A stretch of DNA of 64,000 bases from Calliphora vicina. Taxonomy: Eukaryota; Arthropoda; Insecta; Diptera; Calliphoridae. Below the pieces are notes generated by a model that did no database searches, was not told the DNA's origin, and worked only from the letters and a program-made list of their open reading frames with translations. Position numbers and translations under genes: made by a program. This document shows positions 47,583 through 59,600 of this stretch, piece by piece; within the stretch, counting starts at the first letter, position 1, and every line of letters begins with the position of its first letter. Location: NCBI RefSeq assembly GCF_958450345.1, contig NC_088782.1:118468046-118532045 (forward strand). Reading direction: 5' to 3'.

Positions 47583-50500
47583 TAGTTCTGTTCTTGTTCT
47601 AGTTCTGTTCTAGTTCTGTTCTAGTTCTGTTCTAGTTCTGTTCTAGTTCTGTTCTAGTTCTGTTCTAGTTCTGTTCTAGTTCTGTTCTAGTTCTGTTCTA
47701 GTTCTGTTCTAGTTCTGTTCTAGTTCTGTTCTAGTTCTGTTCTAGTTCTGTTCTAGTTCTGTTCTAGTTCTGTTCTAGTTCTGTTCTAGTTCTGTTCTAG
47801 TTCTGTTCTAGTTCTGTTCTAGTTCTGTTCTAGTTCTGTTCTAGTTCTGTTCTAGTTCTGTTCTAGTTCTGTTCTAGTTCTGTTCTAGTTCTGTTCTAGT
47901 TCTGTTCTAGTTCTGTTCTAGTTCTGTTCTAGTTCTGTTCTAGTTCTGTTCTAGTTCTGTTCTAGTTCTGTTCTAGTTCTGTTCTAGTTCTGTTCTAGTT
48001 CTGTTCTAGTTCTGTTCTAGTTCTGTTCTAGTTCTGTTCTAGTTCTGTTCTAGTTCTGTTCTAGTTCTGTTCTAGTTCTGTTCTAGTTCTGTTCTAGTTC
48101 TGTTCTAGTTCTGTTCTAGTTCTGTTCTAGTTCTGTTCTAGTTCTGTTCTAGTTCTGTTCTAGTTCTGTTCTAGTTCTGTTCTAGTTCTGTTCTAGTTCT
48201 GTTCTAGTTCTGTTCTAGTTCTGTTCTAGTTCTGTTCTAGTTCTGTTCTAGTTCTGTTCTAGTTCTGTTCTAGTTCTGTTCTAGTTCTGTTCTAGTTCTG
48301 TTCTAGTTCTGTTCTAGTTCTGTTCTAGTTCTGTTCTAGTTCTGTTCTAGTTCTGTTCTAGTTCTGTTCTAGTTCTGTTCTAGTTCTGTTCTAGTTCTGT
48401 TCTAGTTCTGTTCTAGTTCTGTTCTAGTTCTGTTCTAGTTCTGTTCTAGTTCTGTTCTAGTTCTGTTCTAGTTCTGTTCTAGTTCTGTTCTAGTTCTGTT
48501 CTAGTTCTGTTCTAGTTCTGTTCTAGTTCTGTTCTAGTTCTGTTCTAGTTCTGTTCTAGTTCTGTTCTAGTTCTGTTCTAGTTCTGTTCTAGTTCTGTTC
48601 TAGTTCTGTTCTAGTTCTGTTCTAGTTCTGTTCTAGTTCTGTTCTAGTTCTGTTCTAGTTCTGTTCTAGTTCTGTTCTAGTTCTAGTTCTGTTCTAGTTC
48701 TGTTCTAGTTCTGTTCTAGTTCTGTTCTAGTTCTGTTCTAGTTCTGTTCTAGTTCTGTTCTAGTTCTGTTCTAGTTCTGTTCTAGTTCTGTTCTAGTTCT
48801 GTTCTAGTTCTGTTCTAGTTCTGTTCTAGTTCTGTTCTAGTTCTGTTCTAGTTCTGTTCTAGTTCTGTTCTAGTTCTGTTCTAGTTCTGTTCTAGTTCTG
48901 TTCTAGTTCTGTTCTAGTTCTGTTCTAGTTCTGTTCTAGTTCTGTTCTAGTTCTGTTCTAGTTCTGTTCTAGTTCTGTTCTAGTTCTGTTCTAGTTCTGT
49001 TCTAGTTCTGTTCTAGTTCTGTTCTAGTTCTGTTCTAGTTCTGTTCTAGTTCTGTTCTAGTTCTGTTCTAGTTCTGTTCTAGTTCTGTTCTAGTTCTGTT
49101 CTAGTTCTGTTCTAGTTCTGTTCTAGTTCTGTTCTAGTTCTGTTCTAGTTCTGTTCTAGTTCTGTTCTAGTTCTGTTCTAGTTCTGTTCTAGTTCTGTTC
49201 TAGTTCTGTTCTAGTTCTGTTCTAGTTCTGTTCTAGTTCTGTTCTAGTTCTGTTCTAGTTCTGTTCTAGTTCTGTTCTAGTTCTGTTCTAGTTCTGTTCT
49301 AGTTCTGTTCTAGTTCTGTTCTAGTTCTGTTCTAGTTCTGTTCTAGTTCTGTTCTAGTTCTGTTCTAGTTCTGTTCTAGTTCTGTTCTAGTTCTGTTCTA
49401 GTTCTGTTCTAGTTCTGTTCTAGTTCTGTTCTGTTCTAGTTCTGTTCTGTTCTAGTTCTGTTCTAGTTCTGTTCTAGTTCTGTTCTGTTCTAGTTCTGTT
49501 CTAGTTCTGTTCTAGTTCTGTTCTAGTTCTGTTCTAGTTCTGTTCTAGTTCTGTTCTAGTTCTGTTCTAGTTCTGTTCTAGTTCTGTTCTAGTTCTGTTC
49601 TAGTTCTGTTCTAGTTCTGTTCTAGTTCTGTTCTAGTTCTGTTCTAGTTCTGTTCTAGTTCTGTTCTAGTTCTGTTCTAGTTCTGTTCTAGTTCTGTTCT
49701 AGTTCTGTTCTAGTTCTGTTCTAGTTCTGTTCTAGTTCTGTTCTAGTTCTGTTCTAGTTCTGTTCTAGTTCTGTTCTAGTTCTGTTCTAGTTCTGTTCTA
49801 GTTCTGTTCTAGTTCTGTTCTAGTTCTGTTCTAGTTCTGTTCTAGTTCTGTTCTAGTTCTGTTCTAGTTCTGTTCTAGTTCTGTTCTAGTTCTGTTCTAG
49901 TTCTGTTCTAGTTCTGTTCTAGTTCTGTTCTAGTTCTGTTCTAGTTCTGTTCTAGTTCTGTTCTAGTTCTGTTCTAGTTCTGTTCTAGTTCTGTTCTAGT
50001 TCTGTTCTAGTTCTGTTCTAGTTCTGTTCTAGTTCTGTTCTAGTTCTGTTCTAGTTCTGTTCTAGTTCTGTTCTAGTTCTGTTCTAGTTCTGTTCTAGTT
50101 CTGTTCTAGTTCTGTTCTAGTTCTGTTCTAGTTCTGTTCTAGTTCTGTTCTAGTTCTGTTCTAGTTCTGTTCTAGTTCTGTTCTAGTTCTGTTCTAGTTC
50201 TGTTCTAGTTCTGTTCTAGTTCTGTTCTAGTTCTGTTCTAGTTCTGTTCTAGTTCTGTTCTAGTTCTGTTCTAGTTCTGTTCTAGTTCTGTTCTAGTTCT
50301 GTTCTAGTTCTGTTCTAGTTCTGTTCTAGTTCTGTTCTAGTTCTGTTCTAGTTCTGTTCTAGTTCTGTTCTAGTTCTGTTCTAGTTCTGTTCTAGTTCTG
50401 TTCTAGTTCTGTTCTAGTTCTGTTCTAGTTCTGTTCTAGTTCTGTTCTAGTTCTGTTCTAGTTCTGTTCTAGTTCTGTTCTAGTTCTGTTCTAGTTCTGT

Positions 50501-53500
50501 TCTAGTTCTGTTCTAGTTCTGTTCTAGTTCTGTTCTAGTTCTGTTCTAGTTCTGTTCTAGTTCTGTTCTAGTTCTGTTCTAGTTCTGTTCTAGTTCTGTT
50601 CTAGTTCTGTTCTAGTTCTGTTCTAGTTCTGTTCTAGTTCTGTTCTAGTTCTGTTCTAGTTCTGTTCTAGTTCTGTTCTAGTTCTGTTCTAGTTCTGTTC
50701 TAGTTCTGTTCTAGTTCTGTTCTAGTTCTGTTCTAGTTCTGTTCTAGTTCTGTTCTAGTTCTGTTCTAGTTCTGTTCTAGTTCTGTTCTAGTTCTGTTCT
50801 AGTTCTGTTCTAGTTCTGTTCTAGTTCTGTTCTAGTTCTGTTCTAGTTCTGTTCTAGTTCTGTTCTAGTTCTGTTCTAGTTCTGTTCTAGTTCTGTTCTA
50901 GTTCTGTTCTAGTTCTGTTCTAGTTCTGTTCTAGTTCTGTTCTAGTTCTGTTCTAGTTCTGTTCTAGTTCTGTTCTGTTCTGTTCTGTTCTAGTTCTGTT
51001 CTAGTTCTGTTCTAGTTCTGTTCTAGTTCTGTTCTAGTTCTGTTCTAGTTCTGTTCTAGTTCTGTTCTAGTTCTGTTCTAGTTCTGTTCTAGTTCTGTTC
51101 TAGTTCTGTTCTAGTTCTGTTCTAGTTCTGTTCTAGTTCTGTTCTAGTTCTGTTCTAGTTCTGTTCTAGTTCTGTTCTAGTTCTGTTCTAGTTCTGTTCT
51201 AGTTCTGTTCTAGTTCTGTTCTAGTTCTGTTCTAGTTCTGTTCTAGTTCTGTTCTAGTTCTGTTCTAGTTCTGTTCTAGTTCTGTTCTAGTTCTGTTCTA
51301 GTTCTGTTCTAGTTCTGTTCTAGTTCTGTTCTAGTTCTGTTCTAGTTCTGTTCTAGTTCTGTTCTAGTTCTGTTCTAGTTCTGTTCTAGTTCTGTTCTAG
51401 TTCTGTTCTAGTTCTGTTCTAGTTCTGTTCTAGTTCTGTTCTAGTTCTGTTCTAGTTCTGTTCTAGTTCTGTTCTAGTTCTGTTCTAGTTCTGTTCTAGT
51501 TCTGTTCTAGTTCTGTTCTAGTTCTGTTCTAGTTCTGTTCTAGTTCTGTTCTAGTTCTGTTCTAGTTCTGTTCTAGTTCTGTTCTAGTTCTGTTCTAGTT
51601 CTGTTCTAGTTCTGTTCTAGTTCTGTTCTAGTTCTGTTCTAGTTCTGTTCTAGTTCTGTTCTAGTTCTGTTCTAGTTCTGTTCTAGTTCTGTTCTAGTTC
51701 TGTTCTAGTTCTGTTCTAGTTCTGTTCTAGTTCTGTTCTAGTTCTGTTCTAGTTCTGTTCTAGTTCTGTTCTAGTTCTGTTCTAGTTCTGTTCTAGTTCT
51801 GTTCTAGTTCTGTTCTAGTTCTGTTCTAGTTCTGTTCTAGTTCTGTTCTAGTTCTGTTCTAGTTCTGTTCTAGTTCTGTTCTAGTTCTGTTCTAGTTCTG
51901 TTCTAGTTCTGTTCTAGTTCTGTTCTAGTTCTGTTCTAGTTCTGTTCTAGTTCTGTTCTAGTTCTGTTCTAGTTCTGTTCTAGTTCTGTTCTAGTTCTGT
52001 TCTAGTTCTGTTCTAGTTCTGTTCTAGTTCTGTTCTAGTTCTGTTCTAGTTCTGTTCTAGTTCTGTTCTAGTTCTGTTCTAGTTCTGTTCTAGTTCTGTT
52101 CTAGTTCTGTTCTAGTTCTGTTCTAGTTCTGTTCTAGTTCTGTTCTAGTTCTGTTCTAGTTCTGTTCTAGTTCTGTTCTAGTTCTGTTCTAGTTCTGTTC
52201 TAGTTCTGTTCTAGTTCTGTTCTAGTTCTGTTCTAGTTCTGTTCTAGTTCTGTTCTAGTTCTGTTCTAGTTCTGTTCTAGTTCTGTTCTAGTTCTGTTCT
52301 AGTTCTGTTCTAGTTCTGTTCTAGTTCTGTTCTAGTTCTGTTCTAGTTCTGTTCTAGTTCTGTTCTAGTTCTGTTCTAGTTCTGTTCTAGTTCTGTTCTA
52401 GTTCTGTTCTAGTTCTGTTCTAGTTCTAGTTCTGTTCTAGTTCTGTTCTAGTTCTGTTCTAGTTCTGTTCTAGTTCTGTTCTAGTTCTGTTCTAGTTCTG
52501 TTCTAGTTCTGTTCTAGTTCTGTTCTAGTTCTGTTCTAGTTCTGTTCTAGTTCTGTTCTAGTTCTGTTCTAGTTCTGTTCTAGTTCTGTTCTAGTTCTGT
52601 TCTAGTTCTGTTCTAGTTCTGTTCTAGTTCTGTTCTAGTTCTGTTCTAGTTCTGTTCTAGTTCTGTTCTAGTTCTGTTCTAGTTCTGTTCTAGTTCTGTT
52701 CTGTTCTGTTCTGTTCTAGTTCTGTTCTAGTTCTGTTCTAGTTCTGTTCTAGTTCTGTTCTAGTTCTGTTCTAGTTCTGTTCTAGTTCTGTTCTAGTTCT
52801 GTTCTAGTTCTGTTCTAGTTCTGTTCTAGTTCTGTTCTAGTTCTGTTCTAGTTCTGTTCTAGTTCTGTTCTAGTTCTGTTCTAGTTCTGTTCTAGTTCTG
52901 TTCTAGTTCTGTTCTAGTTCTGTTCTAGTTCTGTTCTAGTTCTGTTCTAGTTCTGTTCTAGTTCTGTTCTAGTTCTGTTCTAGTTCTGTTCTAGTTCTGT
53001 TCTAGTTCTGTTCTAGTTCTGTTCTAGTTCTGTTCTAGTTCTGTTCTAGTTCTGTTCTAGTTCTGTTCTAGTTCTGTTCTAGTTCTGTTCTAGTTCTGTT
53101 CTAGTTCTGTTCTAGTTCTGTTCTAGTTCTGTTCTAGTTCTGTTCTAGTTCTGTTCTAGTTCTGTTCTAGTTCTGTTCTAGTTCTGTTCTAGTTCTGTTC
53201 TAGTTCTGTTCTAGTTCTGTTCTAGTTCTGTTCTAGTTCTGTTCTAGTTCTGTTCTAGTTCTGTTCTAGTTCTGTTCTAGTTCTGTTCTAGTTCTGTTCT
53301 AGTTCTGTTCTAGTTCTGTTCTAGTTCTGTTCTAGTTCTGTTCTAGTTCTGTTCTAGTTCTGTTCTAGTTCTGTTCTAGTTCTGTTCTAGTTCTGTTCTA
53401 GTTCTGTTCTAGTTCTGTTCTAGTTCTGTTCTAGTTCTGTTCTAGTTCTGTTCTAGTTCTGTTCTAGTTCTGTTCTAGTTCTGTTCTAGTTCTGTTCTAG

Positions 53501-55155
53501 TTCTGTTCTAGTTCTGTTCTAGTTCTGTTCTAGTTCTGTTCTAGTTCTGTTCTAGTTCTGTTCTAGTTCTGTTCTAGTTCTGTTCTAGTTCTGTTCTAGT
53601 TCTGTTCTAGTTCTGTTCTAGTTCTGTTCTAGTTCTGTTCTAGTTCTGTTCTAGTTCTGTTCTAGTTCTGTTCTAGTTCTGTTCTAGTTCTGTTCTAGTT
53701 CTGTTCTAGTTCTGTTCTAGTTCTGTTCTAGTTCTGTTCTAGTTCTGTTCTAGTTCTGTTCTAGTTCTGTTCTAGTTCTGTTCTAGTTCTGTTCTAGTTC
53801 TAGTTCTGTTCTAGTTCTGTTCTAGTTCTGTTCTAGTTCTGTTCTAGTTCTGTTCTAGTTCTGTTCTAGTTCTGTTCTAGTTCTGTTCTAGTTCTGTTCT
53901 AGTTCTGTTCTAGTTCTGTTCTAGTTCTGTTCTAGTTCTGTTCTAGTTCTGTTCTAGTTCTGTTCTAGTTCTGTTCTAGTTCTGTTCTAGTTCTGTTCTA
54001 GTTCTGTTCTAGTTCTGTTCTAGTTCTGTTCTAGTTCTGTTCTAGTTCTGTTCTAGTTCTGTTCTAGTTCTGTTCTAGTTCTGTTCTAGTTCTGTTCTAG
54101 TTCTGTTCTAGTTCTGTTCTAGTTCTGTTTTAGTTCTGTTCTAGTTCTGTTCTAGTTCTGTTCTAGTTCTGTTCTAGTTCTGTTCTAGTTCTGTTCTAGT
54201 TCTAGTTCTGTTCTAGTTCTGTTCTAGTTCTGTTCTAGTTCTGTTCTAGTTCTGTTCTAGTTCTGTTCTAGTTCTAGTTCTGTTCTAGTTCTGTTCTAGT
54301 TCTGTTCTAGTTCTGTTCTAGTTCTGTTCTAGTTCTGTTCTAGTTCTGTTCTAGTTCTGTTCTAGTTCTGTTCTAGTTCTGTTCTAGTTCTGTTCTAGTT
54401 CTGTTCTAGTTCTGTTCTAGTTCTGTTCTAGTTCTGTTCTAGTTCTGTTCTAGTTCTGTTCTAGTTCTGTTCTAGTTCTGTTCTAGTTCTGTTCTAGTTC
54501 TGTTCTAGTTCTGTTCTAGTTCTGTTCTAGTTCTGTTCTAGTTCTGTTCTAGTTCTGTTCTAGTTCTGTTCTAGTTCTAGTTCTGTTCTAGTTCTGTTCT
54601 AGTTCTGTTCTAGTTCTGTTCTAGTTCTGTTCTAGTTCTGTTCTAGTTCTGTTCTAGTTCTGTTCTAGTTCTGTTCTAGTTCTGTTCTAGTTCTGTTCTA
54701 GTTCTGTTCTAGTTCTGTTCTAGTTCTGTTCTAGTTCTGTTCTAGTTCTGTTCTAGTTCTGTTCTAGTTCTGTTCTAGTTCTGTTCTAGTTCTGTTCTAG
54801 TTCTGTTCTAGTTCTGTTCTAGTTCTGTTCTAGTTCTGTTCTAGTTCTGTTCTAGTTCTGTTCTAGTTCTGTTCTAGTTATGTTCTAGTTCTGTTCTAGT
54901 TCTGTTCTAGTTCTGTTCTAGTTCTGTTCTAGTTCTGTTCTAGTTCTGTTCTAGTTCTGTTCTAGTTCTGTTCTAGTTCTGTTCTAGTTCTGTTCTAGTT
55001 CTGTTCTAGTTCTGTTCTAGTTCTGTTCTGTTCTAGTTCTGTTCTAGTTCTGTTCTAGTTCTGTTCTAGTTCTGTTCTAGTTCTGTTCTAGTTCTGTTCT
55101 AGTTCTGTTCTAGTTCAGTTCTAGTTCTATTCTAGTTCTGTTCTAGTTCTTTTCA
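47583..55155 (+). repeat. Family F: 7.6 kb array of an 11 bp unit
   Basis: About 688 tandem copies of TTCTAGTTCTG. Most copies are identical. Deviations are deletions or contractions giving CTAGTTCTAGTTC (near 48688, 52424, 53797, 54200, 54272, 54580) or CTGTTCTGTTC (near 49430, 49445, 49485, 50978, 52702, 55027), plus rare substitutions (54129, 54880). Deviations become denser toward the right end, where the last four units are clearly diverged. An 11 bp step is not a multiple of three and the unit carries TAG, so no frame stays open. The unit includes the palindromic hexamer TTCTAG/CTAGAA core CTAG. Confidence 0.98.
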
Positions 55156-56699
55156 AGTTTAGTCTGGTCTTTGTTATGGGGTTTATTCATCCATAAAATT
55201 GATAGATCTCTTGATTATCCTACTTCTCCTTTGTTAGCCCTGTTAAATACTCTTGCCATTTTTTTTGTCATTCATTTCTGTATCATGTTAATTTAAGTTA
55301 AACGGAAGTGAGCGTTTTTTTCTGGCTCGTTTTTTGCCTCATTTTGTTCCGTGTTTTTTTTTCTTGCAGACTCCTACATCATGATGTTTCAATTTAACTC
55401 TTGATGTTATAAAAGCATGGCATCACTCCACTCAGCTGTCAGTTGACATAAAACTATTAATTTAACATGATTATTTTACTGTTTTTATGCTTTTCACTTT
55501 TCCTCTGTCTCTGTTTCGTGTTTAAATGTTTTGAGAGGGTCTGTGGGAAATTTGATGTAAAATTTCTCAATCATTTCCATCAATGTTCAACTACCGGCGT
55601 TTGATAAATGTAGATTAGGTTTTCCTACATGATCATTGTTAAGGATGGATCAATGATCAAATTCCCATCTGGAGGCTATTTGAAGGTTCTCAATAATATT
55701 GAAAAATTCACATCATTTCCCTAACGCTGAACTGGTTCGGATTGAAATATTCCTAAAGCTTTCGCATTTGATTATTTCCTACTGGGCAACGAGTATAAAT
55801 AAATATTTATAGTCGACGAAAAAAGGCAAACTTTTCGTGAAAATATTTATATGTATATTTGGCTGTTATTTATTTAAATGAAATGTTAATAAATTTTATT
55901 TGTACAAAATATACAAACATATTTATTTATTTGTGTTTATATGAAATGAATGAAACCTTTTGCTAACGTTTGTTGACTACTGTGTTTGATGTTGAAAATT
56001 AAATTTATTACCATTTTCAAGTTTGGGTTTTTAAATAGATGAGTTTTTTTATTTTTTTAATACAAATAGCCATTTTCGGTTTTGAATATATGTGTGGAGA
56101 GAATATGTCAGTGTGCAAATCAATTATAATAGTTGGTGATTTATGTATTTAAAACAGTTAAAAGATTTTTGTTTTCAATTTAAAATCACTTAGCAGAGCG
56201 GAAATACATGTCATCATGTTTGGAGAAGAGTAGATATTTAAATTTGACTTGAGCATTTATGTGAAAGTTAAATTTAAATGAACAGAGCTATTAAATTACT
56301 AATACTATTTCCCAATAGTATGAATCAAATTGAAAAACGCTGATGAAGTTCGCAATATTTAGTGTCTTAAAATGACTTTTCTTTTTATTATTACTATGTA
56401 CTTTGTTTGACATTCTCTTATCTCGTTTATCAGTGTCTTCACTGTATTCTAAATTAATTTGTTATTACTTTTGCCAACCCTAATCCTTATAAGTAAGTAA
56501 ATAATTGCAGGAAGGAAAAAACTACTAGAAGACACTTTTTAATCAGTTGTCGTCCTTTATTTCCTGCACTTTTAATTAAACCTTGGAATCATGTCAAGCA
56601 GCAATGAAAGTTGTTAGCCATACACTGCAAGCTAAAGGAACAAGGGAAATTACAAAAAAAAAAACAGTCTCAAGGCAATATTCTCCAAAGCCTTTATAC
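55156..56699. other. Unique spacer
   Basis: Non-tandem. A strong 3' splice-like signal (T-rich tract ending TTCTTGCAG at 55361-55369) has no matching downstream donor that I can identify. Nothing else recognised. Confidence 0.65.
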
Positions 56700-59600
56700 T
56701 AAAAACGTATTTTTCTTACATTTTAAAAAAGTAGTATTTCTGCTACTATTTTCGAAATTTAATTTAAGTGCTGTTATTATGCATAGAATAACAAAAAATA
56801 AGAGAATTTAATAAAATTTGCTATTTTTAACACTTTTAAAAAAAGTAGTATTTCTACTACTATTTTCGAAATTTAATTTAAATGCTTTTATTTTGCTTAT
56901 AATAACGAAATTAGAGAATTTAATAAAATTTGGCGTTTTCAACACTTTTAAAAAAAGTAGTATTTCTACTACTATTTTCGAAATTTAATTTAAATGCTGT
57001 TATTTGGCTTAGTATAACAATAAATAAGAGAATTTAATAAAATTTGGCGTTTTTAACACTTTTAAAAAAAGTAGCATTTCTACTACTATTTTCAAAATTT
57101 AATTTAAATGCTGTTATTTTGTTTAGAATAACAAAAAATAAGTTAATTTAATAAAATTAGCTATTTTTAACAGTTTTAAAAAAGTACCATTTCTACTACT
57201 ATTTTTCTTTTATGATGTTTTAAAACACATATAAAGATAAAATACTATATTTTATAACGAAAACTATGTATAATTTAATGAAATTTACTATTTTTCTTTT
57301 ATTTAAAAAAGTAGTATTTCTACTACTATTTTTAAAAATTCAATTAAACACCAAAAATTTCTCTAACAAAATAAGTAAAATTTACTGAAAATTACTATTT
57401 TTCTTACATTTTAAAAAAGTAGTATTGCTACTACTATTTTCAAAATTTAATTTAAAGCCTGTTATTTTGCTTAAAATAGCAAAAAAATAATAGAATTTAA
57501 TATAATTTTGTATTCTTAACACTTTTTAAAATTGTAGTATTTCTACTACTATTTTTAAAAATTCAAATAATCACCAAAAATAAGTAGAATTTTATTAAAT
57601 TTATTATTTCTCCAAAAAATAAGTAAAATTTACCGAAAATTAAAATTTTTTTACATTTAAAAAAAGTAGTATTTCTACTACTATTTTTTTAAATTTATTT
57701 AAAAAGTTGTCATTTTCCTTAGAATAGCAAAAACTAACAGAATTTATTCAAATTTAATATTTTTCACACTTTTTCTACTACTATTTTTACAAATTGAAAT
57801 ATTAACCAAAAATAAGTAGAATTTAATTAAATTTATTATTTCTCAAACAAAAGAAGTAGAATTTATAGAAATTTGCTATTTTTCTTTTATTTAAAACAGC
57901 AGTATTTCTACTACTAATTTCAAAATTTTATTTAAAGTCTGTTATTTTGCTTAGAATATATTTTGAATAGAAAACTAACAGAATTTAATCAAATTTAGTA
58001 TTTTTCACTCTTTTTCAAAAGGTAGTATTTCTACTACTATTTTTACAAATTGAAATATTAACCAAAAATAAGTGGAATTTAATTAAATTTATTATTTCTC
58101 TAACGAAATAAGCGAAATTTACCGAAAAAAACTATTTTTCATACAGTTTAAAAAAGTAGTATTTCTACTACTATTTTCAAAATTTATTTTAAATGCTGCT
58201 ATTTTGCTTAGAATAGCAAAACCTAATAGAATTTAATCAAATTTAGTATTTTTAACACTTTTTAAAATTGTAGTATTTCTACTACTAATTTTAAAAATTC
58301 AAATAATCACCAAAACTAAGTAGAATTTTATTACATTTAATCAAATTTAGTATTTTTCACTCTTTTTCAAAAGGTAGTATTTCTACTACTATTTTTAAAA
58401 ATTCAAATAATCACCAAAAATAAGTAGAATTTTATTAAATTTATTATTTCTCTAACAAAATAAGTAGAACTTACAGAAATTTACTATTTTTCTTACATTT
58501 AAAAAAAGTAGTATTTCTACAACTATTTTTTTTAAATTTATTTAAAAAGCTGTAATTTTCCTTAGAAAAACAAAAACTAATAGAATTTAATCAAATTTAA
58601 TATTGTTCACTCTTTTTCAAAAGGTAGTATTTCTACTACTATTTTTATAAATTGAAATATTAACCAAAAAAAATAAGTAGAATTTAATTAAATTTATTAT
58701 TTCTCTAACAAAATAAGTAAAATTTACTGAAAATTACTATTTTGCTTACATTTTAAAAAAGTAGTATTGCTACTACTATTTTCAAAATTTAATTTAAAGT
58801 CTGTTATTATGCTTAAAATAGCAAAAAATAATAGAATTTAATCAAATTTTGTTTTTTCACACTTTTTCATAGAATTTAAGAAATTTGCTATTTTTCTTTT
58901 ATTTAAAACAGTAGTATTTCTACTACTATTTTAAAAATTTAATTTAAAGTCTGTTATTTTGCTTAGAATAACAAAATCGAATAGAATTTAATCAAATTTA
59001 ATATTTTTAACACTTTTTCAAAAGGTAGTATTTCTACTACTATTTTTAAAAATTCAAATAATCACCAAAAATAAGTAGAATTTAATTAAATTTATTATTT
59101 CTCTAACAAAATAAGTAAAATTTACTGAAAATTACTATTTTGCTTACATTTTAAAAAAGTAGTATTGCTACTACTATTTTCAAAATTTAATTTAAAGTCT
59201 GTTATTATGCTTAAAATAGCAAAAAATAATAGAATTTAATCAAATTTTGTTTTTTCACACTTTTTCATAGAATTTAAGAAATTTGCTATTTTTCTTTTAT
59301 TTAAAACAGTAGTATTTCTACTACTATTTTAAAAATTTAATTTGAAGTCTGTTATTTTGCTTAGAATAACAAAATCGAATAGAATTTAATCAAATTTAAT
59401 ATTTTTAACACTTTTTCAAAAGGTAGTATTTCTACTACTATTTTTAAAAATTCAAATAATCACCAAAAATAAGTAGAATTTTATTAAATTTATTATTTCT
59501 CTAACAAAATAAGTAAAATTTACTGAAAATTACTAGTTTGCTTACATTTTAAAAAAGTAGTATTGCTACTACTATTTTCAAAATTTAATTTAAAGTCTGT

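Noticed and set aside
47583..55155. Heat-shock-element array (GAA/TTC every 5-6 bp)
   Set aside because: HSEs need alternating inverted nGAAn units; here GAAC boxes are all in the same direction with steps of 5 and 6 bp.
47583..55155. Telomeric repeat
   Set aside because: The 11-mer does not match TTAGG or other arthropod telomere types, and flies lack telomerase repeats; the array is internal with unique flanks.
55361..55369. Strong 3' splice site ahead of a possible exon
   Set aside because: No downstream donor or open frame supports an exon; kept only as a note in the spacer entry.
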